Positions 9,159 to 19,600 of a stretch of DNA of 46,520 nt are shown here, piece by piece. The notes under the pieces are model-generated. The model searched no databases. It saw only the letters and a program-made list of their open reading frames with translations, and was not told where the DNA came from. The translations under genes and the position numbers were made by a program. Position 1 is the first letter of the stretch. Each line of letters starts with the position of its first letter. Source of the stretch: Paraphysomonas bandaiensis (lineage: Eukaryota; Chrysophyceae); NCBI GenBank assembly GCA_965644295.1, contig CBFFRP010000590.1:1-46520 (forward strand), given 5' to 3'.

Positions 9159-9454
9159 AGTTTATTACGTTATGTGTACGCTAAGATTATACTAATATCA
9201 TCAGTATATAGAGTATGAAGATGGCAGTTGACTATAATGAGATCTTCATGATTGATTATTATGGTGTATTATACGCACTTATTTCTCTAAAAGCAGGAGT
9301 TTCTACCGTTGTATAGGGAATATACGTTAGTGATGTGATGTAGACCTTGTTCCAGACCGGTTCCGGAACGACAACTATCATATCTAGATATGGAAAATCC
9401 TGTTAAAAATAGTACACCAGTTATTGATAACCCTTATATCCCACCCAGAAATAG

Positions 9455-10384
9455 CATAGTTCCATATCCGGATATGCTCTGTATATTTCTTTGTCAAGGG
9501 CTTCAACCACACCAATGAATGTTACATGTGCTCTCCATTTGAGCCCTCCCACTCATTCAAGTTCTATTGAACCGAAAGCAAATAAAATTATCATACTATA
9601 CAGTCGAGACACAGGTCCATCCGGTGATATAGTCAAGATAGCATAGCATAGAGCGAACATGTTTATGTTGTTTTGGGCCTAGAAAGATAAGGGCTTACAT
9701 ATAAGGTTATGGTTTGGCATCATCTGCCTTAGAGAGTAACTAAAGCACGAGGTGGTTGTTAATAGTATGAATTTTGTCTGTGTTCCTTTAATAATTACAG
9801 TGATAAATATATATAGTGATTTAGTGAAATAACGACCAGAATCTATTTAAGACTTTATTACTAACATATATGACGAGTAGCAATACCATAGTGTGTTGTA
9901 TTATGCTTGGACTGCTCACTGTGTCCGTGTCATATCGAGATTAGTGTCACTATGGTCTGATTTCATTGACAATGTATCTCGATCATTGCATGTAGAATGT
10001 AGACAGAGTAGAATGCAACTAAGTCGGAGAAATGAGAAATTGTACTTATCGGTTGAGATACTTTTTTATGACAAGCTTACATGTGAGAAGCATACACTGA
10101 AATTTGTGTGCACCAACGTACGATTTCTGTACACGACCATTTATCTTAATTCTGTATGGTATGAGATGATAAATTTAAGCACATTATTAGTATTTTAGAT
10201 GGTTAAGGATATCGCTTCCATACAAAACATTATTAAGTACCAATCATTACATTGCTCCACATTTGATAAAATGGTTGGCAAAATCGGACTGATAAGACAA
10301 TGAATATGCTTCGTAGACGGCAAGATAATTCATGAGATGATTACTGGACAGTGCAAGAAGCATGCAGGGTACATTACGGACAGA
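9455..10384. other. Intergenic, nothing recognised
   Basis: AT-rich. Frames here (for example 9893-10198) start at non-ATG codons and show no motif. It contains the 3' flank of the M14 gene and probably its polyadenylation region. Confidence 0.6.
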
Positions 10385-11476
10385 TTAGAGCTGGGTAGAG
10401 ATAATATAATCAAGTCCACTGGTAACTGCAGCAACTTGCGCAAGGGTGCACTCTTCATCAGTCACGGTAGCACTGTCTGGATATACCTCGGTGGTTGTCA
10501 CGAAGGGAGCCGCAGTCAGGCCCATGCAGAGTCCAAGCTGGCGAGCGGGGGCACAAAGCACCGCTCTCTGTACGACCGGCTCACCTGGCGAATACGGTCA
10601 GTAGCGAAGTGCAAAAACTGTACATTACTCACCCAGTAATGATTCTGACTCAGGTACGAGGTGGGTGACGGCCGATACCCCGTCGATGATAGCTTGCAGG
10701 AAGGCAGAAGTTGTCCGGTCACTGTCCCCCACGAGGTAAAACCCATCAGGGATCGTAGTCTCTTCTACAGCAATACCATCTCGTGCAGCCAGAGCAGGAC
10801 TACGAACGCACAATTACACACATCTAATATAAGATTTGTAACACCGGGCAACTTACCCGAATGTGGTCACATCTGTATCCGTTGTCTCGTGCAGATCGAT
10901 GTGCATGATTATGTCTACCTTGCGATCAGGGTCCGCACTGAGGGAATTCACAAAGTCAATGAGGAAAGTGGTCTCCTCAATTTTCTTATCATTGTTCTCA
11001 GGAGTATTAGGAAATACGAACGAACGATTGGGGTCAACAGCATCGGAATTCCAGCGGTTGATTGTCTCGTAACCCCAAGGACACACACATGGACACACAA
11101 TAAAATTGAAAGCATCATATTTAGACATCTGTGTTTCCATGAAGCGAATCGCGCCTTGCACACCACTTGTCTCATAGCCATGGATACCCCCAGTAACTAA
11201 CACAGTCTTCTTGTTATTGTCCCAATTGCGAGATCTTACTCCGAAGAGAGGATAATTATTCACAGTCAAAGAGAGGCAGCCGTACTGAATCACATCAAAC
11301 TTCTCCTTGAGAGGTTCAAGTTTTGCAAGCACTTCTTCACGATAGGAGCGCTTAATCGACTGCTGTTCAAACCACTGCCGTTTCTCACTCTCGCCCCACT
11401 TAACTCCTTTCGTGCCTATGGGCTTCTCATAGAACATCGTCTTGTTTGCATTGGATGGAGCAGAAGCGACACTCAT
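10385..11476 (-). CDS. M14-family zinc metallocarboxypeptidase
   Basis: Three exons (11476-10857, 10799-10633, 10584-10385) give 328 residues; the introns are 57 and 48 bp, GT-AG, and both contain stops. The start is the ATG at 11476. Zinc-binding motif HGYE at residues 99-102, then GYETINRW and DPNRSF (about 136-153, with the substrate-binding Asn-Arg pair) and HIDLHETTDTD (192-202) carrying the third zinc histidine. After the first intron comes PALAARDG. From memory this resembles bacterial M14 or succinylglutamate desuccinylase/aspartoacylase-type enzymes, in particular the start PIGTKGVKWGE and KRSYREEV. No signal peptide is seen, so it is likely cytosolic. The substrate is unknown. Acquisition from bacteria is possible, but the two typical introns show it is now a normal host gene. 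It is divergent from DRG1. Confidence 0.85.
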
Positions 11477-11926
11477 TTTCAGCAATAAGGTTCTTAAACG
11501 TAATAGTAATGACAGTAAGAGTGCGTCGATGTCTATCGGCAGCAGTGTAACAGTGAAACACTCACAGCAGCAGCTCCGTCAGTGTCTTGTGGACAACAGT
11601 ATACCTCTACGTATACCGGTAGCACTATACCGTATACGCATAGAGGACACACAGCCACAGGAATTATATACTGCTGTACTCTGCTGTATACAGTGCTGCA
11701 ATAAGAACAAAAATTGGTATACGTCATGGTATACAGCCGTATACCGTTGTGTGGGAGGGTGGTGGGATTTGTAGGGTGTGCAGAAGTGGCGTATTCTTCA
11801 TCGTATAATTCGAGGTGATCACAGGCACTGGATGGCAGTCTTAACATCTAGAGTGAGGAGGGTGTTCATATAGCGCACACCGAATTATCCAGTTGAAGTG
11901 TTGTATTTATATTGAAGTAATTTATC
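11477..11926. promoter_or_regulatory. Divergent promoter region of M14 and DRG1 with seven GTATAC palindromes
   Basis: The hexamer GTATAC occurs at 11599, 11611, 11632, 11686, 11717, 11729 and 11739, seven times in 146 bp, where one per 4 kb is expected. Several have wider palindromic contexts (CGTATACG at 11631). The cluster lies between two genes transcribed away from each other. The dinucleotide bias of the region (TA-rich) may contribute, but the exact hexamer repeats with irregular spacing, unlike a microsatellite. Confidence 0.65.
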
Positions 11927-13355
11927 ATGTCAGGTGAAGATAAAATCCGTGCAAAAATTAAGGAGATTGAGGTAGACTGGATGAGTGTGTGTGGTGTGTG
12001 AGTAACTCCATTATGCAGACTGAATATGCAAGAACGCAAAAAAATAAGGCGACGGAAACTCATTTAGGTTTACTCAAAGCTAAACTCTCGAAACTTAGGA
12101 GAGAGCTGGCGGAGGTTGGCTCTGCTGGTAAGAAAGGCGGAGGAGGCGGAGGGGAGCGAGGCTTTGAGGTCAGCAAGTCTGGAGATACTAGGGTTGGCCT
12201 CGTTGGATTTCCATCTGTCGGAAAGAGCACCCTTCTGACGAAACTCACAGGCACATTTAGTTTAGCGGCTGGATATGAGTTTACCACACTTACTGCAATC
12301 CCTGGAACCATGCACTACAGGTATATGCACCAGCAAACGATTTTGCAGCTGTAATTGTGATATTAACAGAGGGGCCAAGATCCAGATATTAGATTTGCCT
12401 GGTATTATTGAGGGGGCCAAGGATGGTAAGGGTCGAGGTCGACAAGTTATAGCTTCCGCGTACACCTGTAACGTTATCCTGATTGTCTTGGACGCGCTTA
12501 AGAGTCTGACACACAAGAATATCATAGAAAAGGAGTTGCATGGGTTCGGAATCCGCCTAAATCAGAGCCCTCCAGATGTTCTATTTAAGTATGTCGACTA
12601 TATTACTTTATACTCGGTATAACATATGGTTTGCTGATACAGGCGAAGGGAAAAGGGACCTGTTAACTTCCAGGCCATGGTTCCACAGAGTGTTCTTACA
12701 CAGGACCTGGTGCAGGCCATATGCCGGGAGTATCGAATCATGAGCTGTGATTGCATCGTACGCGAAGATATTACCGTTGATCAACTCATAGATGTCATAG
12801 AGGTGCGTGCCTATTTGTAATCACAACATCCGGTAGTGAGTTATTTCTCCTCAGGGTAACAGGCGTTACATTCCCGCCATATACGTGCTTAACAAAATCG
12901 ATCAACTGACTATTGAGGAGCTTGATATTATCGACCAGCTGCCATATCACGTTCCTATATCCGCTGCGTAAGTATTTTTACCACTGGTTTGATGGCTTCT
13001 GATAATAGCGCAGACATGAGTGGAACTTGGAAGAGCTCCTGGAACGCATATGGGAATCCACTAATATGATAAGAATATATACCAAGGTATGTGTGACACG
13101 ACTTTTATTTAAAATTTGACTGATTATATTTGATGTGTGTAGCCAAAGGGCCAAATACCGGACTACGGATCGCCTGTGGTGCTACACGCTGCCCAACCAA
13201 CTGTAGAAGACTTCTGTAACCGAATCCACAAGCAGATTCTCGCACAGTTGAAATACGCATGGGTTTGGGGAAGTTCTGTAAAACATCAGCCGCAGAAGTG
13301 TGGCAAAGACCATATCCTACACGATGAAGACATCGTCCAAATTGTCAAGCGATAA
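11927..13355 (+). CDS. DRG1: DRG1, developmentally regulated GTP-binding protein 1
   Basis: Seven exons: 11927-11971, 12019-12320, 12370-12588, 12643-12802, 12855-12967, 13014-13086, 13143-13355; 374 residues, close to the 367 of the human protein. Introns are 46-56 bp, all GT-AG. It is an Obg-type GTPase that works in the cytoplasm with a DFRP1-type partner and associates with ribosomes. Motifs: G1 GFPSVGKS at 78-85, G3 [21 protein letters not shown]4 NKID, G5 SAA, then a C-terminal TGS domain with [12 protein letters not shown] and [20 protein letters not shown]. The [13 protein letters not shown] and TKPKGQ segments match DRG1 rather than DRG2. It has a Lys- and Gly-rich linker (residues 53-60) before the G domain. 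Confidence 0.97.
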
Positions 13356-14419
13356 TTAGGGAGTTGTAGTGGTGTTAATTACGCTTTTGCTTGGTATTAG
13401 TAGGGAGAAGATTTCCGTAGCTTGACAAGTATTCGGAGTCACACTAAATGACTGTGATATACTCAATTAAATGAACTAAAACGCTTATCATTGTCCACAT
13501 ACATTTGGCTTCACATTCATTCTTGTTTTTCACTCAATCAATGCATTATTCTGTAGAAGATAATTTACCTTCTCGCCGTGTTTTAGACTACAACAGACAG
13601 ATTCCTCCAAATATTTGTCATATTGTATAACTTAATGTGATGAAATATTCCTTTTCAAAAGTACAGGATATATGAAACTATTGGAAATTGACATTATTAG
13701 CAGGTTAAGTAAGTAATGAAACTACAACCAATTTCTAAGTACGTATTTGAAGCTTGTTGAAGTCTATTGTTGGTAGTTACCCTGTATCCTATGGAGCAAT
13801 GAAATACAGAATCTACAGGACTACGATATAGGAGTAGATATTAAAAGTATACAAAGAAACTGAATATATAGTAACTGTTAAAGATACGATTTGTAGAATA
13901 GAATAATGTTGGTAAAAAAACAGGGAGGCGGGAAAAAGAGGCAAGCCCTTTTTTTAACCAAAGACAAAGAAACATCAAGTCCAAACAGAAATTTCAAACA
14001 TTACAAAAAAAATTGAAGAGTATAGAGCTTTAATTATTTTTTTCCGCCTCCCTGTTTTATTTTGGTGATTGATGTTGGTATGGCGTATGACATCCAGGTA
14101 GTTTTGAATATAAAAGGATTTTTAGCAAACTGAAATATGTAAATTATAAGATATTATAAATATAGAATATAGAGAGATGTAGATCACAATTGCAAATTAG
14201 TTGATTATTGAGTGAGTTTAGTGGCTACTTAATTAAGTTAAACCATCCCAATGTCAATAACGGTTAGAATCGATGACCGCGCAATGCATACATTGAGTAC
14301 TACTGCACCAAAGTGTATTACAGTTACTAAATAGATCAATAATACACAACTTCTACATAAAATTTAATTCTACATTGTAAGTATTTGCGCAAGCAAAGGA
14401 AAATATACAGAAAAATACG
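13356..14419. other. Intergenic between DRG1 and the transporter (convergent 3' ends)
   Basis: AT-rich; both neighbours end here. The only structure seen is the hairpin element at about 13915-14061. The rest holds no recognisable gene. Confidence 0.7.
13915..14061. repeat. MITE-like hairpin, about 147 bp, arms of about 20 bp
   Basis: AAAACAGGGAGGCGG near the left end pairs with CCGCCTCCCTGTTTT at the right end, each flanked on the inner side by an A-run or T-run. The nonamer ATGTTGGTA occurs at 13906-13914 and again at 14072-14080, so it may be a target duplication, although about 10 extra bases lie between the right arm and the right copy. No coding capacity. Confidence 0.7.
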
Positions 14420-15838
14420 TTACTTATTTTCAGCATCAGTAATACTCCCATAAGATATAATAGGCACTATTTCGGCTGGAGTACCCTGTTGTTGTCCAGT
14501 AAGAATCTTGGCCCTCACCTCTGCTACGCCGTGGGAATAGCCAAGATGAGGTGATTGTGGATAATATGTAGAAGTTGTATCCAGTAAATGGGCTGCTGGG
14601 TTTAACGGAACCTCTTCATCACCGTGGAAAGAATGGGGTTTAGAATTTAAGTATGATAGCATCACTTCACCTTGTGGACGAGGCAGGTGCATGTCTTCCC
14701 GAGAGAGGGAGTGTGACCGCATTCGGCGCATCGGCACAGTGTGACGTGAGAGAAGTAAAAACCGTTGCTTACGAAGCTCACCAGCAAACTCTGCAGAGCT
14801 CCGTATTCGCCTGGGGTCATCCCATCCATCCTCCCCATCTTCAGATGCAGATGTCGCAACCAGAGTGGAGATTAGCAGAAGTGCACACCCAAATAGCTCC
14901 GGCTTAGACAATACTTCCCCTAAAAATATATAGGCAATAACGACTGTCACTAAGGAATCCAGACCCATTAGCAGCGCAGCCCGAGACCCTGAGGTATTCA
15001 TCTGTCCAAGTGTATCCAGAACGAAAGCGAATGCTTCGAGGATCCCAGTTGCGGCGATAATACCTAGACATCCCAGGGCTGAGTAGTTTACAGGTGTCTG
15101 AAATGCTGGAAGAATAGTGCTAAGCCCGTCTGGTTCCATTATCATAGCAGCGGCAATGCAGAGTACAGAAGACACCGCCATCTCAAAACAAGATATATCG
15201 ATACCACTAACGCGATCCACACTGTAGTCAATAGCCAGAATGCTGAGGGCCCACATAACGGCCCCAAAGAGTGTAAGGAGTTCGCCAAATGAAAGAGAAT
15301 CAGCAAAAGAATTTTCACTGCAACCTGCAAGAAAATAAGACCCCAACAGACTGATACCCGCGGCCAGCCAAGTCAATGTATTCATTTGATCGCCTGATCC
15401 GGGAAGAAAGTGCTGTATTATAGGTGTAAAAATGACATATGTACTTGTTAAAAATGCACTTTTCCCAGCCTCTACAGTAACGAGACCAACTTGTGAACAT
15501 GTTGATCCAATGAAATTAGGAACTGCACACATAATAGATAATAATATTAATTCAAAGTATGAACTTTCAGAAATCTGCGATGGAAACCATCCCCTCAAGT
15601 ACGTAATGATCGTAGATTCAGGGGTTTCATTATCCAATTGTCCAGGAGTTTCAGTTAATCGCTTGAAGCGAGATCTTGTACAGAAGAGAAAAGCGGTGGC
15701 TACGATATGCTGAAGTGCATTGAATGTGAATGGGCCCAAACCAAGTTCCATCGCTCCTCTGCTCGTCACTATTGAAACTCCGTATAAAAACGTTCCACAT
15801 AAAATTAGAATCTCGCATATCGCTCTATCCGAAAACAT
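14420..15838 (-). CDS. EamA-type drug/metabolite transporter superfamily protein
   Basis: Single exon, 472 residues, ATG at 15838. There are about ten hydrophobic segments over residues 1-345 in two five-helix halves. The first half includes LILCGTFLYGVSIVTSRGAM and EAGKSAFLTSTYVIFTPII; the second includes FGELLTLFGAVMWALSILAI and a terminal pair around LMGLDSLVTVVIAYIFLGEVLS, which is the typical EamA ending (a 'P.....G...LGE' type region). A 125-residue C-terminal tail follows, Ser/Arg/His rich, likely cytosolic and regulatory. Substrate and membrane cannot be told from the sequence; relatives include nucleotide-sugar and amino-acid exporters and plastid-type transporters. It is divergent from the dynein gene. 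Confidence 0.82.
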   Translation of the reverse strand: MFSDRAICEILILCGTFLYGVSIVTSRGAMELGLGPFTFNALQHIVATAFLFCTRSRFKRLTETPGQLDNETPESTIITYLRGWFPSQISESSYFELILLSIMCAVPNFIGSTCSQVGLVTVEAGKSAFLTSTYVIFTPIIQHFLPGSGDQMNTLTWLAAGISLLGSYFLAGCSENSFADSLSFGELLTLFGAVMWALSILAIDYSVDRVSGIDISCFEMAVSSVLCIAAAMIMEPDGLSTILPAFQTPVNYSALGCLGIIAATGILEAFAFVLDTLGQMNTSGSRAALLMGLDSLVTVVIAYIFLGEVLSKPELFGCALLLISTLVATSASEDGEDGWDDPRRIRSSAEFAGELRKQRFLLLSRHTVPMRRMRSHSLSREDMHLPRPQGEVMLSYLNSKPHSFHGDEEVPLNPAAHLLDTTSTYYPQSPHLGYSHGVAEVRAKILTGQQQGTPAEIVPIISYGSITDAENK

Positions 15839-16629
15839 TTATATTTTCAAGTTATACGATACTCTATATTGTTGCAGAACTGTGGAGGTGAAATACTCGA
15901 CAAACATATTGCACAACCAGTCTAGCATATACACTATCCAAAAATCGTGCGGGCCTAATCGACAGATCACCCGTCACACAGAATAACCCCATCACACCAT
16001 TACATTAAATCAAAAACGATGGAACAAACAAAACATCTGTTTGCATAGTTGTCGTTGTGGTGGTATAGTAACAGCAATTGCCACTCTCTCTGTCACGATT
16101 AGACAACAGCCAATCATATCATTGAATAAGCATTTGATACGGTAATAATGGTTTCCAACTGCACTGTAATACAGTGTATTTCAACCCTGCCCTCTGACTA
16201 ATGTATTTCACGGTATTCCTGTATACAGCACGTATATGAAAGAATTCAAAATTAAATTTTTTTTCATATTTCAAAAAACAGTTCTGCCTTTTTTTTTTGT
16301 TGTAACGCCAGTCGAGGCTGTATATGCTGCTAGATGTATTATACGCATAGACGAGGATAGCAGTATAGTAGTATACGATATACGGCATATCGTATATGTG
16401 CGTATGGGTATGTATGTGTCTGTGTATGTATGTGTGCTCATATCCCTTCCAACATGATGTTATAAATTATCTCCATGATATGCCCCACATTCTATACATG
16501 ATCTCGGCTATATCCCTTCATTAATTTACTTCCACCGGTCACATTATTCGAAGAGATCTTGCCGATCAAGGCGCTTATTGTGTGTAGCTCAGAGTACCGT
16601 ACAATCCTCTGGTGCTGTACGATAGAAAC
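15839..16629. promoter_or_regulatory. Divergent promoter region of transporter and dynein-2
   Basis: A 791-bp region between two genes transcribed apart. GTATAC occurs at 16221 and 16371, with related TATAC and CGTATA blocks around 16340-16410, echoing the M14/DRG1 promoter. There are two short T-runs near 16259 and 16292. No gene seen. Confidence 0.5.
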
Positions 16630-19600
16630 ATGCCAGATAAGAGACATCAGTTTATAGCAGAGAGTATTTTCTCTCTCACACGACTTGGAAGTGAGTCGAG
16701 TATTGAATCAGATGTCGCATCCTCGAAAGATGTCTCGAAGTTCCTGGATGATGGGAGGTATATCACACCGTCATATCAGATTATGGTGTAGTTAACTTCT
16801 CTTTGCAGCGTGCTGTCTCTCAAAGCAATTATGTTTCAAGACGGCAATCTAGTATTGACTACAAACTTCAGCTCTACTATTACTTATGAGGAATCATCTA
16901 TCGAAGTGGTATTTTTTAAGAGAAGCACAGATCCAATTGACGAGCACAACGTCAGTCATGTTTTAGAAGTGCAGTCTCTACAGGGGCTTCCGCTAGATTC
17001 CCTCTACCACAGTTTGAGGGGTGTATGGTGCCCAACATTGCTCACTAGTAATGAATGGTCGAACAAGCTTCCCCCACGCGTAATGCAGCTACTCACTGAG
17101 CTGGAATCTGTGCTGGGCGACTCTAATCGCGAGGGTGGGTCACAGGAGGAAGGGGGTCTTGATAATACAACGAGCATGTTGAGCCCAGCTGATGAAATCA
17201 GATTTTGGCAACAACTAAAGGACAGCCGACGTATTCCGTACAAGGCTCTTGTGGATGCTGTTGATCAGAGTCTGGCAGAGATATCTTCTCCCGGCTTTAC
17301 AGATTTAGATACGTTAGACTTTGCTGCTTTAAAAGATCTAGTTAACCGCACGATGGATGCCCTAAACAGCATATGGAGCTTCACTGGGGCTCAAGACGGA
17401 ACTCTATACCCGAAACGGCGTATGGAACACCTCTTCAACTGCATCGGGGGAGCTTTATGTCGGCGTACTCAGCAGCTGCTTGCTGACTTGGATTTGTGGC
17501 ACGCGGCTCCAGGGACTGTACGGCAGCAACTCCAGCAAGCAATTAGCGTGTGCAAAACGTGGTGTGATGTTCCCACTAAATTGACTAGTACATTTTGGCG
17601 AGGTGGGGAGAGACCTTGGAAAGGTGAACCCTTTACTGACACCTTTTCTACCGCCTTTCTGAGTCGTTTGGAAGAAGTATTGAAATTACGCAGCCTTTCT
17701 GAGGAACTGGGCGATCTATTGGGTGCAGAGGAGCGGTCCTCATTCAACTTCGACGATATGTTCCGCCCTCTCGAGGAGACTAACCCTTTGCTTTACAACC
17801 CATACACTGAGGGTACCTGGAGGCGCGCTGTATCGGAGTTCGAGAAGACGATTGACCCTGTTGAAGAGGCGGTGGCGATCAAGTTCAGGCGGACGGTGGC
17901 TCCTGTACTAGGCCAACCACAACTGCTTTTGAGAGAATTCCAGAAGTATAGAAACCTTCTGGAAAGGCCAACGATAAGACGATCTATGATATCGGAGCGT
18001 GAGTCACTCCTTACTCAGCTGAAAGAGCTCGTCAGCAAGATTGAGATGTCTGTGGACACTATTGAAGCTTCCAAGGGTGACCTCGACGACGCCCAGGTGT
18101 CGGGTTCTGTATTCGCTGGAGTGCATGGAGCTATTCTCTTTTCTCCCCGAGTGAACAACATCGTGATGTTACGACAGTTGTCTGCTCGCACTGCTTCCGC
18201 GTTGAGTACATCACAAGAGCTTTTGTCCGACCTTGAAGGGTTCTCGAGGTTCCAAAGTCTGTGCAAGTCGCTGCTATCACGCATTAAGTCAGAGGAGGAG
18301 TCCAACTTTGAGGGATGGTTGTCTCGTATAGAGGATATGGTGGAGGATGACGCACCCGCGCTCAGGTTGCAGGGGTCTCTGATGGGGTGGAAAGACGGCA
18401 TCTTGGTTGTTAATTTCTCTGAAGAACTTGTCAGGTTTCTGCGCGATGTAAGGCAGCTGGATGACCTAGGAATGCCACTTCCCAAAACTCCCATAGGCAG
18501 ATCAAAGAAGAGCATTCTCGATAAGGCAAAAGAAGCCAGCAAGTATTATCGCTACGGCATTTTACTCAAAAAGACTGCAAACTTTTATAACAGCATATCC
18601 GAGCAAATGATTGACGTTCAAGAGAATCTTCTTCTTGCCAGCATCAATGCATTTATTGACATTGTATCCAAGCCTTCGCTAACCCGCGATGAGTTCAACG
18701 TTTCCTGGAGCAATCCTGCTGAATGTGAGAACTACATACGTACGCTGCAAGATGCCGCTGAAAAGTTATCTTCGGAAAATAGATCTCTGCGAAAAGTCCA
18801 TGAAAGTCTTATCGCACAGACCGTATCTCTGATGAATGTAGACCTCTTACGACAGACGGATATGTGGAAGGGCAAGTGGAGGGCACTCAAGGAAAAAATG
18901 GCTGGGGTCCGTAGTCGATATGCAGAGCGAGACTGTCGAAGCTGGGTTCTACACTGGGACTATCAGATATACAAAGCACTGGAGGCAAGCTACCAGATGA
19001 TGCTTGAGTCGCTCAATGAGCAGCTACCTGAAATTAAGACAGAGCTCGTGTTCACAAATAAGCGACTAGAGTTCAAGCCGCCACTGGAAAACATCCGTCA
19101 GTCCTACTTTAATGAAATGAAAAAATTCGTTGCGATGCCCAATAATTTTGATGGGTTTGGAAATGCTACTGTTTTTCGCCGTATGGGTGCGCGGAACAGT
19201 TCTCGCCTTATTAAGGTATATGGTAGAGCAGAGCACCTTTTTGACAAGTTGGCAGCAGTCCTGGCGAAGTATGCCCCACTTGTTCGTCTAGGACAGGTAC
19301 CGGACTTAGACCTATATGTTGAAAACAATGTCACTCGACCCGAAGACTATGTCGCAAACTTCAAGATTCTAAAACAGAAGAGAAGGGATATCGACAAACT
19401 CCCAGACCATGAAAAGGTGGATTGTTGTACCGTGAGTCTCACACCGTTCAAAGGATATTTGGACGAATTGTTAATGAGGGTAAGCGATTCGCTACTAGTT
19501 AATCTGCGCCGTACAATCCTGGAGGAGTTCAAAGAGGTGGATTCTTTCCTGGTTCAAGCTGCGGAGCGCCTTAGTTCACGACCCCATACAGTTGATGAGA

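Larger units (their letters stand above)
8834..9454. repeat. 620-bp foldback element with long diverged inverted repeats
   Basis: The sequence at 8834-8913 reappears inverted at about 9361-9454, with small indels and roughly 80 percent identity by eye. Shared blocks include the palindrome around CATATCTAGATAT, a TAGTACACCA block and CCCAGAAATAG. The interior holds a second palindrome (8914-9072) and an acidic ORF fragment (8973-9158). The most likely reading is a non-autonomous or decayed DNA transposon. Confidence 0.7.

Noticed and set aside
9893-10198. A 101-residue plus-strand ORF in AT-rich intergenic DNA
   Set aside because: Non-ATG start, no motif, no sensible neighbour; expected by chance.
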